Below the pieces are notes generated by a model. The model was not told the DNA's origin. It did not search any database and saw only the letters and a program-made list of their open reading frames with translations. From the NCBI RefSeq assembly GCF_023898315.1, contig NC_064622.1, positions 352,141,234 to 352,205,233 of the forward strand: a stretch of DNA of 64,000 bases, written 5' to 3'. The position numbers and the translations under genes are program-made. Positions 1 through 10,585 of this stretch are shown piece by piece (positions within the stretch are counted from its first letter, which is position 1; each line of letters opens with the position of its first letter). Origin of the DNA: Schistocerca nitens (taxonomy: Eukaryota; Arthropoda; Insecta; Orthoptera; Acrididae).

Positions 1-830
1 GGTCTGAAGGGCTATTCGTCTATTTCAAGTATCTTGCATTCCACATGTGTCAGTTTTATTATGGTTCTGTTCCCAAACATCTTAACAATTCTTAGGAAAT
101 GTCGTCTACACAAAGTGCCTTTTCTTGACTCAGATATTTCAGTGTTATGCCAGGTTCTTCTTACAGTAATTATATCTATCTGCCTTCTCTTTCCGTAATA
201 CTGGCTTCTAGTTTCCTTTACATAACCGTTGTGTATTACCTTCCACGGTTCATCTTTTTCTTTGTGACTACTACTGGCATACGTCTGGCCTCTTTATCTT
301 TATACAGCCATTTCTCTTTCCTTGAAACGAGTTATTAATTTTCCTATGCAGTCCATGTATCTCTTCCATATTCACCTATCCCTCTAAAGCTATGCCAATA
401 GCCTCTAGTGATTACTGTTCTGCCACTTTACACTTTCTGCCAATCTCATGATTTAGAGGTCTGTATCCGCAATCGTCTTCTTTATTTGCTGCGATTTTGT
501 ATTTTCCCCTTTCGCAAGTTGAATTAAGTATCTCAAACGCTATCCAATGATTTCTATTGTGCTTTGATTCATTGCCTAATTCTTCCTCTGCTTCCATCAG
601 TACTTAATCTCACAAAGTTTTCCATTCACTTTCTATTCTTCTTTACCTCCTTGTTTCAGTATCTCATTGCTCCTGTATCATTTATTCCCTGCCTGTCGAA
701 TTTATTCATCCATAATCAGCATTTAATAGCCAATAAATAATGGTCGAAGTCCACATCTGTTCCTGGCAATATTTTACAGTTAAAAATTTGATTATGAAAT
801 TTTTGTCTTACGATTATATACACCGTCCAA
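1..830 (-). mobile_element. Degenerate LINE fragment (RTE-like, endonuclease end to linker)
   Basis: Read on the minus strand, about 830 down to 700 resembles the C-terminal end of an AP-type LINE endonuclease, with a run like 'LPGTDVDFDHYLLAIKC' standing for the usual G-A-D-x-D-S-D-H motif. The following bases down to 1 look like the low-complexity linker between endonuclease and reverse transcriptase, rich in Lys, Glu and Asn and full of stops and frameshifts. The matching N-terminal endonuclease piece lies at about 1886-2200 on the same strand, so the LINE was split by the foldback element at 829-1885. No open frame is longer than about 60 codons. The clade assignment is by eye only. Confidence 0.55.
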
Positions 831-1885
831 CAAAATTAAAGTGTCACTGTTTCGAAATCCTGTAACTGGCTCCCTGCTCAGAAGCCACACGAAAAGTCCT
901 CAGGAGGTGGCATAGAGGGCGTCAAAGAAACCACTCTTCCCTTGGGGCGTTGATTCCCAAGTGTTTCGCAGTCAAAAACGACAGTTGCAATACGATGAGC
1001 AACAGGACGAACACCCCCCCCCCCCCCCAAGCCCTCACCCAATGATTTAGCCGTTGTATAAGGACATTGTGGGCCTACAATCACACTGAAAATGATCTGA
1101 CGCCTTTGTAATGTAGTGTGACCACAATTTTGCTTCTGACACAGGATGGAACCACAGGAGACCGTTCAGAACCATTCGATGAAATTTAAATGTGGCGCGA
1201 GTAACAAAGTGTGTTCAAGCTTTTTCAGACCCTGCAGCGTGATCATGGGGGTGCAAAACTGGCACAGCCATGAGAAAAACGGCAAAGGGTGCCTCTAAGA
1301 CCCCCACTCCTGTTCGGTAATACCCGCTGTCTCACTCACATATCTTTGTTTTACCCTTTAAAAATGTAGCTTTACAGAGATTTCAACTCCCGTTCAACTT
1401 AGTGGCGCTCCGATGCTGCTCTGACACCTGAGGGCAGGCAAAACCTTTGACACCCCTTAGATTCCGCATGTGTGCCCTCAGGCGCTAGAGGAGCAGCACG
1501 GCGTCACTCAACTGAATGGGAGTTGAAGTCTCTGTAAAGGTACATTTTTAAAGGGCAAAACAAAGGTGTGTGGGTGACACAGCGGATGTTACCGAATAAG
1601 GCGGTGGTGGGGGCTCTTAAGAGGAACCCTTTGTCATTTTATTCATGCATGTGTCAATTTTGCACATCCCGTAATCACGCCATAGAAGGGCGTGAAGAAG
1701 GAGAGTTGGAAAAGCTTGAAGTCACTTTGCTGTACGCATTACATTTAAATTTCATCGAATGGCTTTTAACGGCGTCTAGTGTTTCCACCCTGCATATCAG
1801 AGGAAGAATTGTGGTCATACTACACTCCAAAGGCGTCAAATTATGTTCAATGTCGTTGTAGGCCCGCGATGACCTTAGAGAGGGA
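829..1885. mobile_element. Palindromic foldback element (FB-D) inside a LINE
   Basis: Bases about 1060-1449 pair as an inverted repeat with about 1455-1885. For example, the stretch around TTTAAAAATGTA at 1358 recurs in reverse complement at about 1540, and TTCGATGAAATTTAAATG at about 1175 recurs inverted at about 1745. The two arms are clearly diverged. Bases 829-1060, which include a run of 15 C at 1014-1028, are outside the arms. The element sits between two parts of the same LINE endonuclease, which supports an insertion. I see no transposase in it, and the small open frames inside are shadows of the palindrome. Confidence 0.65.
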
Positions 1886-2200
1886 TTAAATCAACTGGAC
1901 TTCATTTTTCATAGCTTTCCTCAGTCTACATGCTGCTAATATTTTTCTATCTTTCTTGTTCTAGGAACGAATTACTTTCTTTCTTCACTATTTAATTTTC
2001 GTCTCCCTTAATGATGTAAATAACTTATTTTATCTCATCATTCGTTGCTTCAATCTCTTCATCACAATCTTTGAGACGAGAAGTATTTTTCTTCCTGCCA
2101 ACGTTTTTCAGTGATTCCCACTATATTTAACCGTAACCCATCCAATTCCTTTTTAAATTCCTTAATTTACCTACTCGATTAAGAGGTCTAACAACCCAAA
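1886..2200 (-). mobile_element. Degenerate LINE fragment (endonuclease N-terminal end)
   Basis: On the minus strand this reads roughly as 'WVVRPLNRVGKLRNLKRN' followed by a DEEIEATNDEIK-type segment. This is the usual start and middle of an RTE-like endonuclease (N-V-R-T-L-x-x-x-G-K-L ... E-I-E-x-x-Y ... K-G-D-E-N). It is the upstream part of the LINE whose later part is at 1-830. Stops and frameshifts make it non-coding. Bases 2200-2265 hold nothing I recognise. Confidence 0.5.
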
Positions 2201-2650
2201 CTGTGACTCGTTTCTTTGCCAATAGGAACAAATCTATCGATGTGAATGGAAGAAAAACGTATATACACTGAAGAGCCAGAGAAACTGGTACAGTAGCCTA
2301 ATATCGCGTAGGGCCCCCGAGAGAACCCAAAGTGCCACAACTCGACGTAACATGTGCTCCACTAATGTCTGAAGTGGTACTGGAGGGAATTGCCACCATG
2401 AAACCGAAAGAGTACGAGGGGGTGGAAATCTCTTCCGAAGAGCACGTTTGGTGGCCTGCAGAAGTGTTTAAGCTCAGAAGAGTGTTCCTGTAGCCACTCT
2501 GTAGGAATTCTGGACGTGTGGGGTGTCGCATTGTACGCTGGAATTGCCCAAGTGTGTCAGAATGTACAATGGACATGAATGGATACAGGTGATCAGACAG
2601 AATGCTTACGTACGAGTCACCTGTCAAGAGTCCTATCTAGATGTATCGGG

Positions 2651-3867
2651 TGTAACAGTTCTGATACTAAATGTAACTGGGTTTTCTCCTTTGATGCTAG
2701 TCAGTTGTCAGGAAGAGCATCACTGCAATGGGCATTTAATTCTAAAGCATTATGTCAGGGTGAAAATACTAGATAAATTAATTTTTCACTCATAACAACA
2801 TGTGGGCAGGGTGGGTTCTTCCTTGGCTCGGGTATGAGGTAGAAAGCATTTTTACAGAAGATAACTTTTATTGAAGATTTGTACAACTGTTTCCTTACTC
2901 GATGTCCTGGCTCTGAGAGCGGCAGCTGTGTCGTTTGCGAAGCCTTCTGCTGCGGCAGCGGCGGCGTCTGATTACGCGTGGCAGTGTGTATCTCGTGTCG
3001 CCGTCTCGTCCAGCTGACTGGAGACGCGCAGCCCGAGGTGGCCCGTTTAATTATTGCGAGCGAAGTCGTGCATCGGATGCTGATACCTTGGATGTGGCGT
3101 CCCAGTGTTTCTCTTCTCTAAGCGGCCGCGTGTGCTGTGCGTCGGCCAGCAGAGCGGCGCGGCGGGGGAAGGCCAGTGTCCCGGACTCGAACAACGGACT
3201 CCTGCTTGCCAGTCTTCGGCTGTCAGATCTTCATCCCAGCTCACAGGTGACTGCTGATGTGAGGCCGTCTCCTTCCCGTCCTCACGAGTCACCCGGGTAT
3301 ATAAAAATCAGACTTCAAATACCTTTTAATTTCTGTCTTCTGGCGCCGAGGCTGCTGCTTGCTATTCCATTACAGTGGCGGACTTGGTGCGTCTGTGCAT
3401 GATGTAGTCTCTTCTTGCATGACGGTCTTCAGCACGGAAACTGAAAACTACTGCTACTCTTCTCTTCTTCCTTCGTCTGTCGGGCCCACTGCGTCTCGCG
3501 TATTTATTCACTTCAGTTTACTGGAGGTGAACGACTTCACGGTCATTGCCTCTTCTGTCACGTTGAAAAGCTTCTCGAAGAATCTTCTTAACGTCGGTTA
3601 TTGCCTCTTGGAATGTAGGCGAGGGCCTTTGTTCACATTTGACAACTGAGAAACACGTGAGCCGGTCGGGCAATGCCCTGACGGCTGAATCGACAGCGTC
3701 CGCTTATGTGGAGCTTGCTGACTTCACGGTCATTGTCTCTTCTGCTCTGCTGTTCTGCCCGCTGTTTGCCAGTATGTAACTCTCTGAACCAAACACATTT
3801 TTTTATTTATATTCTAATTTCTACTTCACTTTGATTTCACTAATTTATTTACTTGTACCACTCAACA
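2651..3867. mobile_element. Probable solo LTR (about 1217 bp) inserted in the Tc1 element
   Basis: The insert starts TGTAACAG and ends CTCAACA, so it has the TG...CA ends of an LTR. The flanking tetranucleotides are CGGG (2647-2650) and CAGG (3868-3871), a plausible 4-bp target duplication with one mismatch. A good TATA box, TATATAAAAA, lies at 3298-3307. The G+C content of the middle part (about 2930-3290) is higher than its surroundings. A long open frame of 155 codons there (2935-3402) has no recognisable product and I do not call it a gene. No second LTR or internal pol region is next to it, hence solo LTR. Family and orientation are undetermined. Confidence 0.6.
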
Positions 3868-3908
3868 CAGGGGTCCCATATCACTCCAACTGCACGCGAC
3901 CCACACCA

Positions 3909-4490
3909 TTAAGAGCCTCCACCAGCATGAACAGTCCCCTGCTGACATGCACGATCAATAGATTCATGAGGTTGTCTCCATAACCGTATACGTCCATCCG
4001 CTCGATACAATTTGAAACTACAGTCGTCCGACCAGGAAACATGTTTCCAGTCTTCAACAGTCCAATGTCGGTGGTGCGGTGGTGACGGATTCAGGCGAGG
4101 CGTAAAGTTTTGTGTCGTGCAGTCATCAAGGGTACACCAGTGGGCCTTCGGCGTCGAAGCCCATATCGATGATGTTTCGTTGAATGGTTCGCACGCTGTC
4201 ACTTGCTGAAGGCCCACACTGAAATATGCAGCAGTTTGCGAAAGGGTTGCGCTTCTGTCACGTTGAACATTTCTCTTCCGTCGTCGTTGATCCCGATCTT
4301 GCAGGATCGTTTTCTGGCCGCAGAGATGTCGGAGATTTGATGTTTTACCTGATACCCGATATTCACGGTACACTCGTGAAATGGTCGTACGAGAAATCCC
4401 CACATCGTCGCTACCTCGAAAATGCTGTCTCGCTGGTGCACCAACTACAACACCACGTTCAAACTCACTTAAATTTTGATAACCTGCCAT
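3909..4490 (-). pseudogene. Tc1-like transposase, degenerate
   Basis: Starting at the ATG at 4490 (MAGYQNLSEFERG) there is an N-terminal paired-like helix-turn-helix region with a 'SRTTISRVYREY' recognition helix. Next come a basic linker and the first part of the catalytic domain with 'HVSWSDDCSFKLYRADG', which matches the usual W-S-D-E-S-x-F block. The frame ends at 3909, before the second and third catalytic acidic residues. It has several substitutions and at least one frameshift around 4200. The leader upstream of 4490 is open by chance. This is the transposase of the element at 2266-4634 and is inactive. Confidence 0.8.
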
Positions 4491-4888
4491 TGTATCAGTA
4501 GTACCCGATCTAACAACTGCGCCAGAGACTTGTTGTCTTATAGGCGTTGCCGACCGCAGCGCCGTATTCTGCCTGTTTACATATCTCTGTATTTGAATAT
4601 GCATGCCTATACCAGTTTCTTTGGCGCTTCAGTGTATGTGTTTCCATATGTAATGATTAATAACGGGGCATGTGCATAAAACATTTATTTCATTATTAAC
4701 CATCACTTTCACAATCTGTTTGTTTGATATTAGCACCAGAGACGTCGACGAAATGTTGTATCCATAAAACGACATGATCAAAAGTTCCTTGCTGCAGTTC
4801 GGGCGGAATCTGAGCAACGTGTTCTTCTACAACCTACTGGCTTACAGGTCAAGTAGAGCCCGAGCGTGTCCCTGGTAAAACGTTTTTC

Positions 4889-5762
4889 TTAGAAATTAAC
4901 AGAACCAGGAGTCACATGGTTCAGGTTAGGTGATCTTCTAGGCCATGCATCTGGAAAAACTCTGGAGGTAACACGTTCGGGGAAGGTTGTATGAAGCAGA
5001 TCATTCACTGGCACAGCGACTTGAGGTGTTTCCCCATCTTGCATGAAAACAATGGTTTCCACACAACTGCGCTCTTCCTCAGAAGAAATCACATGCTGTA
5101 CAAGGAGGTCTCGATAACGTGCAGATTTGCGGCTCACCTGACAGGCCCTCTGGGTGTATTCCATTGAAAGAAGAACGGACCGAGAGTAAAGGTGCTTGTA
5201 AATCCACACCACATAGTTACATACGGTGAGTGCAACGCCTCTTCGTGCGTAATAGGCGATATAACACTACCCCAGATTCGTCAGTTCTGTGTATTCACTG
5301 CACTCTGTAGTGATAAATGTGCATCGTCACTCAATAGAATATTGGACGGTTACATGTCGTCAAGTTCAGTCAGTGCCGAAAACCAAAGAAGGAATTCAGA
5401 ATGTTACTGCGGATCATGAGATTTCAGTTGCTGTATCGACTGGATCTCGTAGGGTTACTGGTGTAAAACATATTGCAAAACATTCCGTACTGTTGCCCAT
5501 GAGACAGGTAATTCTCGTGACACTGCACGAGCGCTGCCACTACCTGGAGGACTTCCTGCGTGGTCAGTTACAGCAACAGCAACCTCGTCAGCAACTTCCA
5601 CCGGATAGGACGCCTTCCTCTTCCAGGTGCCACACTAAGCTCACCCGTGTTCTCGGATTTCATTATCACCTTCTTTAAACCATTTAATGACATTGCGTCT
5701 CTTTTGAGACCTCTCAATCGGCGGCACTTTCTCAGACCAGCGCTATAATTGCTGCTGTTCAC
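4889..5762 (-). pseudogene. Mariner/Tc1-superfamily transposase, degenerate
   Basis: The minus strand reads from 5762 with 'MSLNGLKKVIMKSENTGELS', the helix-turn-helix region shared by insect transposases that carry a DUF4817-type N-terminus, followed by 'PGRGRRPI'. After a region with stops, 5212-4889 reads 'FMQDGETPQVAVPVNDLL' and then 'FPDAWPRRSPNLNHVTP', the second catalytic block and the S-P-D-L-x-P block. Two key residues are altered (SPNL instead of SPDL). The element ends are not clear. The bases up to about 5990 may belong to it. The element at 8702-10023 carries a related transposase. Confidence 0.65.
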
Positions 5763-6061
5763 AAAAATGTTTTCACTAGCACGACACGGTCTCTCTTCTC
5801 AATAGCCATACTGTTTGCTCACGTTATGTCCTGTCAAATAACAGTGTTGATGTCGTATCGTTATACAAACAGTGTACATCGCCAGATTTGCACCTAGGGG
5901 CCACAACTGGAACTAATTTGTTTTCCAGTGTAAATCCATTCCTCATTATCACATTGGAATATCTACAAAACCTAGCTGGCATACGATAATTATACCCCTC
6001 ACTTGACCTCTGTGAATAGTTGCAATTTAATTATAACCGATCGGTACCGTTCGTCCTGCAA

Positions 6062-6185
6062 AATAGTTGCCCATTAAGGTCGGAGGAAGGCAACGGAAAA
6101 CCACCTCCATTAGGACCTTGCCTTGCACAGCGGTGCGGGTCTCCCGCATCGTTCCCCTACGCTCTGTCAAGAAGCATAGGACTTC
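6062..6185 (+). mobile_element. SINE fragment, head missing
   Basis: The stretch GGAAGGCAACGGAAAACCAC ... TCCCGCATCGTTCCCCTACG ... ACTTCATTTCC is a diverged, opposite-strand copy of the body of the SINE at 24115-24371. The tRNA-like head is absent, so the copy is truncated. Bases 5830-6060 and 6186-6535 hold no gene I can recognise. Confidence 0.6.
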
Positions 6186-6535
6186 ATTTCCATACTATAT
6201 TAAAACATTTTATACGATTAATCTGTGCTCAGTGCATCGCTTCAACACAACTTCCAAGAAATTTGCAGTTCAGAGATAAATTGAAAAAACATTTGCCCAA
6301 AAATTTGAGAAGTACCTATTTTATGTGTTGGGAATGTTGTAACTGAATGCTACGATTAATTCAGTCCAAATATCCACAGTACTATAAAAGTAGTTGACTG
6401 CTACTATTCAATAAACAAGGTGGAGATTGCATGCTTAAACTATCAACTTATATGCTTGCTTGACAGGAAGGCACTAGAACAGAAATGTGGCAACACAGTA
6501 AGAAACAGTATGTTACAAAATGATACTTCAGTACA

Positions 6536-6770
6536 CCGCCCGGTTAGCCGTGCGGTCTAACGCACGTCCTTTCGGATTGGGAAGGAGCTCGTGGTCTCCG
6601 GCACGAATCCGCCCGGCGGACTTGTGTCCAGGCCCGGTGAAACGGCCAGTCTGTGAATGGTTTTTAGGCGGTTTTCCATCTGCCTCGGCGAATGCGGGCT
6701 GGTTCCCCTTATTCCGCCTCAGCTACACTATGTCGGCGATTGCTGCGCAAACAAGTTCTCCTCGCATTTT
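6536..6770 (+). mobile_element. tRNA-derived SINE (head type D)
   Basis: The first 90 bases look like a tRNA: a box-A-like TTAGCCGTGCGGTCTAACGC at about 6544 and a box-B-like GGCACGAATCC at about 6599. The body follows with the motif GTGAATGGTTTTTAGGCGGT and TTCCCCTTATTCCGCCTCAG. The head differs from those of the other SINEs in the window. No clear target duplication was found. Confidence 0.65.
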
Positions 6771-8701
6771 GGTCCAGAGAAACATTTACAACGACTTCAG
6801 AAACAAGTGATCTTTGATAACCTGTCTCGGCGAGTAAGAAGGCTTATTAAAGAATGCGACTTAAGTCAGTACACCACAGTGTCTACTACGCGACATAAAA
6901 GATTCATGCACAATATTCACACAATAGACGAAATCACTGGTTTTCATCTTATTGGCCCTCTTCCAGTTTCTTAGAAATTTCTCGTATGTCTTGTCAGTGG
7001 TCGAATTATTTTCGAATTTTTTTTGCTTCTTTACGCTGAGGGAAACCACAGTTAAAAAGTTAAAGAAAGACTATTTTCTGAATACCATTCGGCTACAAAG
7101 TATTCTGTAGGATTATGGACCGCAGTTGACCTCCAAAGTGTGGAACTCGTTTACTGAGAAGGAGAAGATCCATTACTCTGCTACGTCGATATACCAGCCA
7201 ATCTCGAAGCCCGCTGCATGTACAATGAGAGAATTTGGAAGACTGTTCCGAGTTTACTGCGGAAAGAAACGTAAGATATGGATAATGTTTGAAGATCTGA
7301 TGAACAGTTTGGTACATGATAGGACTGGTATGCTTCCCTGTACAGTTTAACATGGCAAATATCCCGGCAATATTGTCGATGAGATTATCAACTTTACGAA
7401 GCAAACTTTTGTGAATTAATCACAAAAAAGAAAGAAAGCAAATTGCCTGGAAGCTGGTGGAGATAATGGCAACGTTGGGTAAATTAAGACACGGCATTTA
7501 AAGTGCTCTGTGGCAGCGGACGAAATTAAAATATTTATACATCATTACTCGAGATCATTTACAATTGGCAGGACAGTGTATCCAATTTCTATTGAGTTCG
7601 AGAAACTTAGTAGCGAAAAGTATTCTGGACTTTATCTTGTGGAGAACACTAAACTGTACTGTCGGTGTATGGAAGAAAATGAAAATGAATAGTGTTGTAG
7701 GAGTGATAACTTCGCATTATCCTTTTCATGGGACATAATAGACTGGCTGAGTACATTTCTCAGTGGTGTAATCTAAGGAACTGGTTGAACTTCCTCTGTG
7801 TGATTAATTTACTGTATTATCAATAGGTGTGGGCTAGTGTACAAACATGTTTTGTGTATACAAAGAAAGTTTCTAACGAGTGACAATATGCATTAGACTG
7901 AGCGATTATTTGAAGCCGTGTCCTGGTTCTAAGTTAAAATCAACCTGTAACGGCGCGTGATTTGTTTTCAAGTGATACTTCTCGCTGCTCCCTCTTTGTG
8001 TTCACGAGGTTACGTCACTGTCATGCTGTGGTTGCAACCAGGTGGCTCACGGGTGATCAGCTATGTTATAACACGCAAGCTCGACAGTTGGTGAATCTTC
8101 CACTGAGCGGCACTATAGTCCATTGTTCAACAAACAGGCAACTCACTCAACCACGCTTTGCGAATTGGCTGTGCCATCGCCGTCCCTCAGCAGGCCACGT
8201 GGGGTCAGCCTGTTTATTAACTAGTCACACGGAGCGGCGCGGCAACACGGTCCGATTTTGTGTCAGTCAGCGTATTTACAAAAACAGAGCAACCAAGAGC
8301 GCAGTGATAATGTGTATGTATTTGAATATGTCGAATCGTAAGGTATTTATGTAATTACATTTGTACACTGCAAGCCAGAAACGTAGCTCTCCCCCTTGCC
8401 ATTTTCTTTTTACATCGCTGATTTTATTAATTTTTACCTGTATCGTATTTAAAGTAGGACATTTACCTATTTTGTGTGTCAGTTTTCTTGATTACGTTAT
8501 TACTTTTGTTTTATTACTACACAAGCAGAATAACATCGGCAGATTTTCATTATTCGGTAGAAGACATTTAATTGCGACTAGTTGATACTTCCTTAGTTAC
8601 GACACAATTTTTGTTGGTTTCTTAACTACATTTTTGACAAATCAAAGTATAAAATCTTTGTGGACAGTAACACACATTTTCCTCTAAAAGTGTGCCTACT
8701 A
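6771..8701. other. No recognisable gene; unclassified repeat-like DNA
   Basis: Only short chance open frames are present (at most about 130 codons, 7962-8354). None shows a known domain or codon pattern that would support a gene. I see no inverted repeats or terminal motifs here. Confidence 0.5.
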
Positions 8702-10023
8702 CCGGTTGGTTATTATTAAAATTTCCCTATTTACCACGTTATGATACGGAAACTAATTACCATACTAGTACCAAATTGGGTAGCATTAATGTCAAGGACA
8801 CGTGGAAGAGAACTAATGCAGAATCAATTCAATTGAAACACTTTTAATGTGCTGCTACGGTACATCATTCCATTACATATCGGTACCATTGCTGCCACAA
8901 GAGGGGCTTTATATGGCGCCCATTAGTGTCCAGCAGAGTCTGAAAGCGCAGGATTGCATTCTGCACAGCAGAACGAAGCATGTCCGTAGGTATGCTGGCT
9001 GCGCTTCAGTTCAGCACGTCTGTAAATGTTCCCCTCTAAGACCTGTCCTTCAGGTAGACCCTCAACCAGAAATGATAGAGAGTGAGGGTCTCTCTCCTGT
9101 AGGGCGAAGCATATTGCAGTAACGCTGGCCAGTCACACTGCACGTCATTGGTCCTTGAGCGCCAACCTGTTCAAGAAAGAATGGGCCAATGATGAACGTA
9201 GCCGTGAAGCCACACCATACGGTGATATGTTCACCATACAGAGGAACTTCGTGCACAGTGACTGGGGGTGAAGGGCCCCACACTCGGCAGTTCTGTGTGT
9301 TCACCTCACCCGTCACAGAAAAATGACCTTCGTCTGTCCATAGGATGGTCCATTGCCAGCCCTCGTCGACTTCAATTCTTGCGAGAAAGTGGAGAGCGAA
9401 GTCAACACGTCGTGGTACATCATGTAGTGCAAGCTGCTGTACGATATGGATCTTGTACGGCTACCACTTGAGAATGGTTCGAAGCACCTTCCGTACAGTG
9501 GACCACGGGATGTTCAACTGTCATGACACAGCATTGCTCGCAGCTGTGTTTGCTATAGTAACAGCGACTTCATCAACCGCCTATGGTGCAACTGCTCGTC
9601 GGCCTCTTCCCGGAGCGACGCCCGGTTCTTCAGTTGATTCGAATTTCATCAGGCTCCGAAAAGCAGGTGGAGAAAGAGGATCCATCCGTAATCCTTTCGA
9701 CCAGCGATATTCTCGAAGTGCATCTGCAGCATTACTGTTGTTTTGATAATAGATCCTCACCAATAATGCTCCTCCCCTTTTGTACAAGATCGTGTTGACA
9801 TCTCAAGTGCACTGCGACTGGTCAGGTGTGTGAGATTAAGAATCACGATGACTGATCGCGGCACCTGGCGGCCATAGTTGGAGCTGGACGATGGTGCTGT
9901 GAACCACGGAAATCATGCACCACATATTCTGGACATTAACGCTACCAAGTTTGGTACTCGTACGGTAATTAGTTTCCGTGTTATAACGTGTTAAATACGG
10001 AAAGTTTAATTATAACCACCAGG
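8702..10023 (-). mobile_element. Full-length but dead mariner/Tc1-superfamily transposon (1322 bp)
   Basis: Terminal inverted repeats begin CCGGTTGGTTATTATTAA at 8702 and, on the other strand, CCTGGTGGTTATAATTAA at 10023. The similarity continues inward for about 90 bp (both ends share GGAAACTAATTACC). TA flanks both ends (8700-8701 and 10024-10025). The internal part is a transposase on the minus strand (separate entry). Length and structure fit a complete but mutated copy. Confidence 0.8.
9062..9787 (-). pseudogene. Transposase of the 8702-10023 element, degenerate
   Basis: From 9787 the minus strand reads 'NAADALREYRWSKGLRMDPL...FRSLMKFESTEEPGVAPGRGRR', the DUF4817-type N-terminal helix-turn-helix ending in the G-R-G-R/K-R block. 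After an interrupted middle, 9316-9062 reads 'VHEVPLYGEHITVWCGFTATFIIGPFFLEQ', which corresponds to the 'K-V-x-V-W-C-G-x-x...G-P-Y-F-F-E' block before the second catalytic Asp. At least two frameshifts and several stops are needed to join the parts. The C-terminal catalytic residues are not readable. Confidence 0.7.
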
Positions 10024-10130
10024 TATTTAATGGTGTAATTACTTTAATTAATACTGTATATGTGGTGTCTGTCGTTTTGGACGTGTCCGAAAGAACAGAC
10101 ACAGTTTTGATCCAGCAGACACTACGAATT

Positions 10131-10336
10131 TAGAAATAAAATAGTTCAAATGGCTTTGAGCACTATGGGACTTAACATCTGAGGTCATCGGTCCTCTAGA
10201 CTTAGAACTACTTAAACCTAACTAACCTAAGGACATCACACACATTCATGCCCGAAACAGGATTCGAACCTGCGACCGTAGCATCAGCGCGGATCCGGAC
10301 TGAAGCGCCTAGAACCGCTCGGTCACAACGGCCGAC
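10131..10336 (-). mobile_element. SINE (head type A, tRNA-Leu-like), complete
   Basis: The tRNA-like head is at the right end on the minus strand, with box A like GGCCGAGCGGTTCTAGGC and box B GGTTCGAATCC. The body and an A-rich tail are at the left. An 11-bp target-site duplication CACTACGAATT flanks it exactly (10120-10130 and 10337-10347), as expected for LINE-driven retroposition. Confidence 0.9.
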
Positions 10337-10351
10337 CACTACGAATTAAAA

Positions 10352-10585
10352 ACAAAGTAATTACAGACATTGGCTGCAGGTGGCTATTGATGTAAATGAA
10401 TGGGGAAAGATGAAAATTTGTGCCTCTCCTCTGCTCACTAGGCAGACGCTCTGACCACAGTGGTCAGAGCATCTGTCTAGTACGAGATCCGGAGTCGACT
10501 CCTGGTCTTGCACAGATTTTCAATTTGGTTTATATCAGTGGCCACATGCAGCAAATGTCTGTAATTTCTTTGTGTTTACTTCCTA
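10352..10585. repeat. Small palindromic element with tRNA-SINE-like arms (FB-E)
   Basis: The left arm starting AAAGTAATTACAGACATT recurs inverted at the right, where the plus strand ends ...AATGTCTGTAATTTCTTTG. The centre is a near-perfect hairpin around GCTCTGACCACAGTGGTCAGAGC at about 10448-10470. Arm sequence such as GGAGTCGACTCCTGG resembles the box-B region of a tRNA-like SINE. Confidence 0.6.

Larger units (their letters stand above)
2266..4634 (-). mobile_element. Tc1-like DNA transposon, interrupted by a solo LTR
   Basis: The ends are inverted repeats: left CACTGAAGAGCCAGAGAAAC at 2266 and, on the other strand, right CACTGAAGCGCCAAAGAAAC at 4634. Both are flanked by TA (2264-2265 and 4635-4636), the expected Tc1/mariner target. 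The transposase region is on the minus strand. Between 2650 and 3868 the element is broken by about 1.2 kb of unrelated DNA with LTR-like ends (separate entry). Across that insert the Tc1 sequence continues, left side ending '...GATGTATCGGG' and right side starting 'CAGGGGTCCCATATC'. The element is decayed. Confidence 0.85.

Noticed and set aside
2935-3402. Open frame of 155 codons, G+C rich, as a possible gene
   Set aside because: Arg/Ser-rich translation without known motif, inside the LTR-like insert, with competing open frames on the other strand; most likely chance.
10131-10336. tRNA-Leu genes at the SINE heads
   Set aside because: Box A and box B are good, but no proper acceptor stem is formed, a SINE body follows, and target duplications flank the whole unit. 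The same holds for the other SINE heads.
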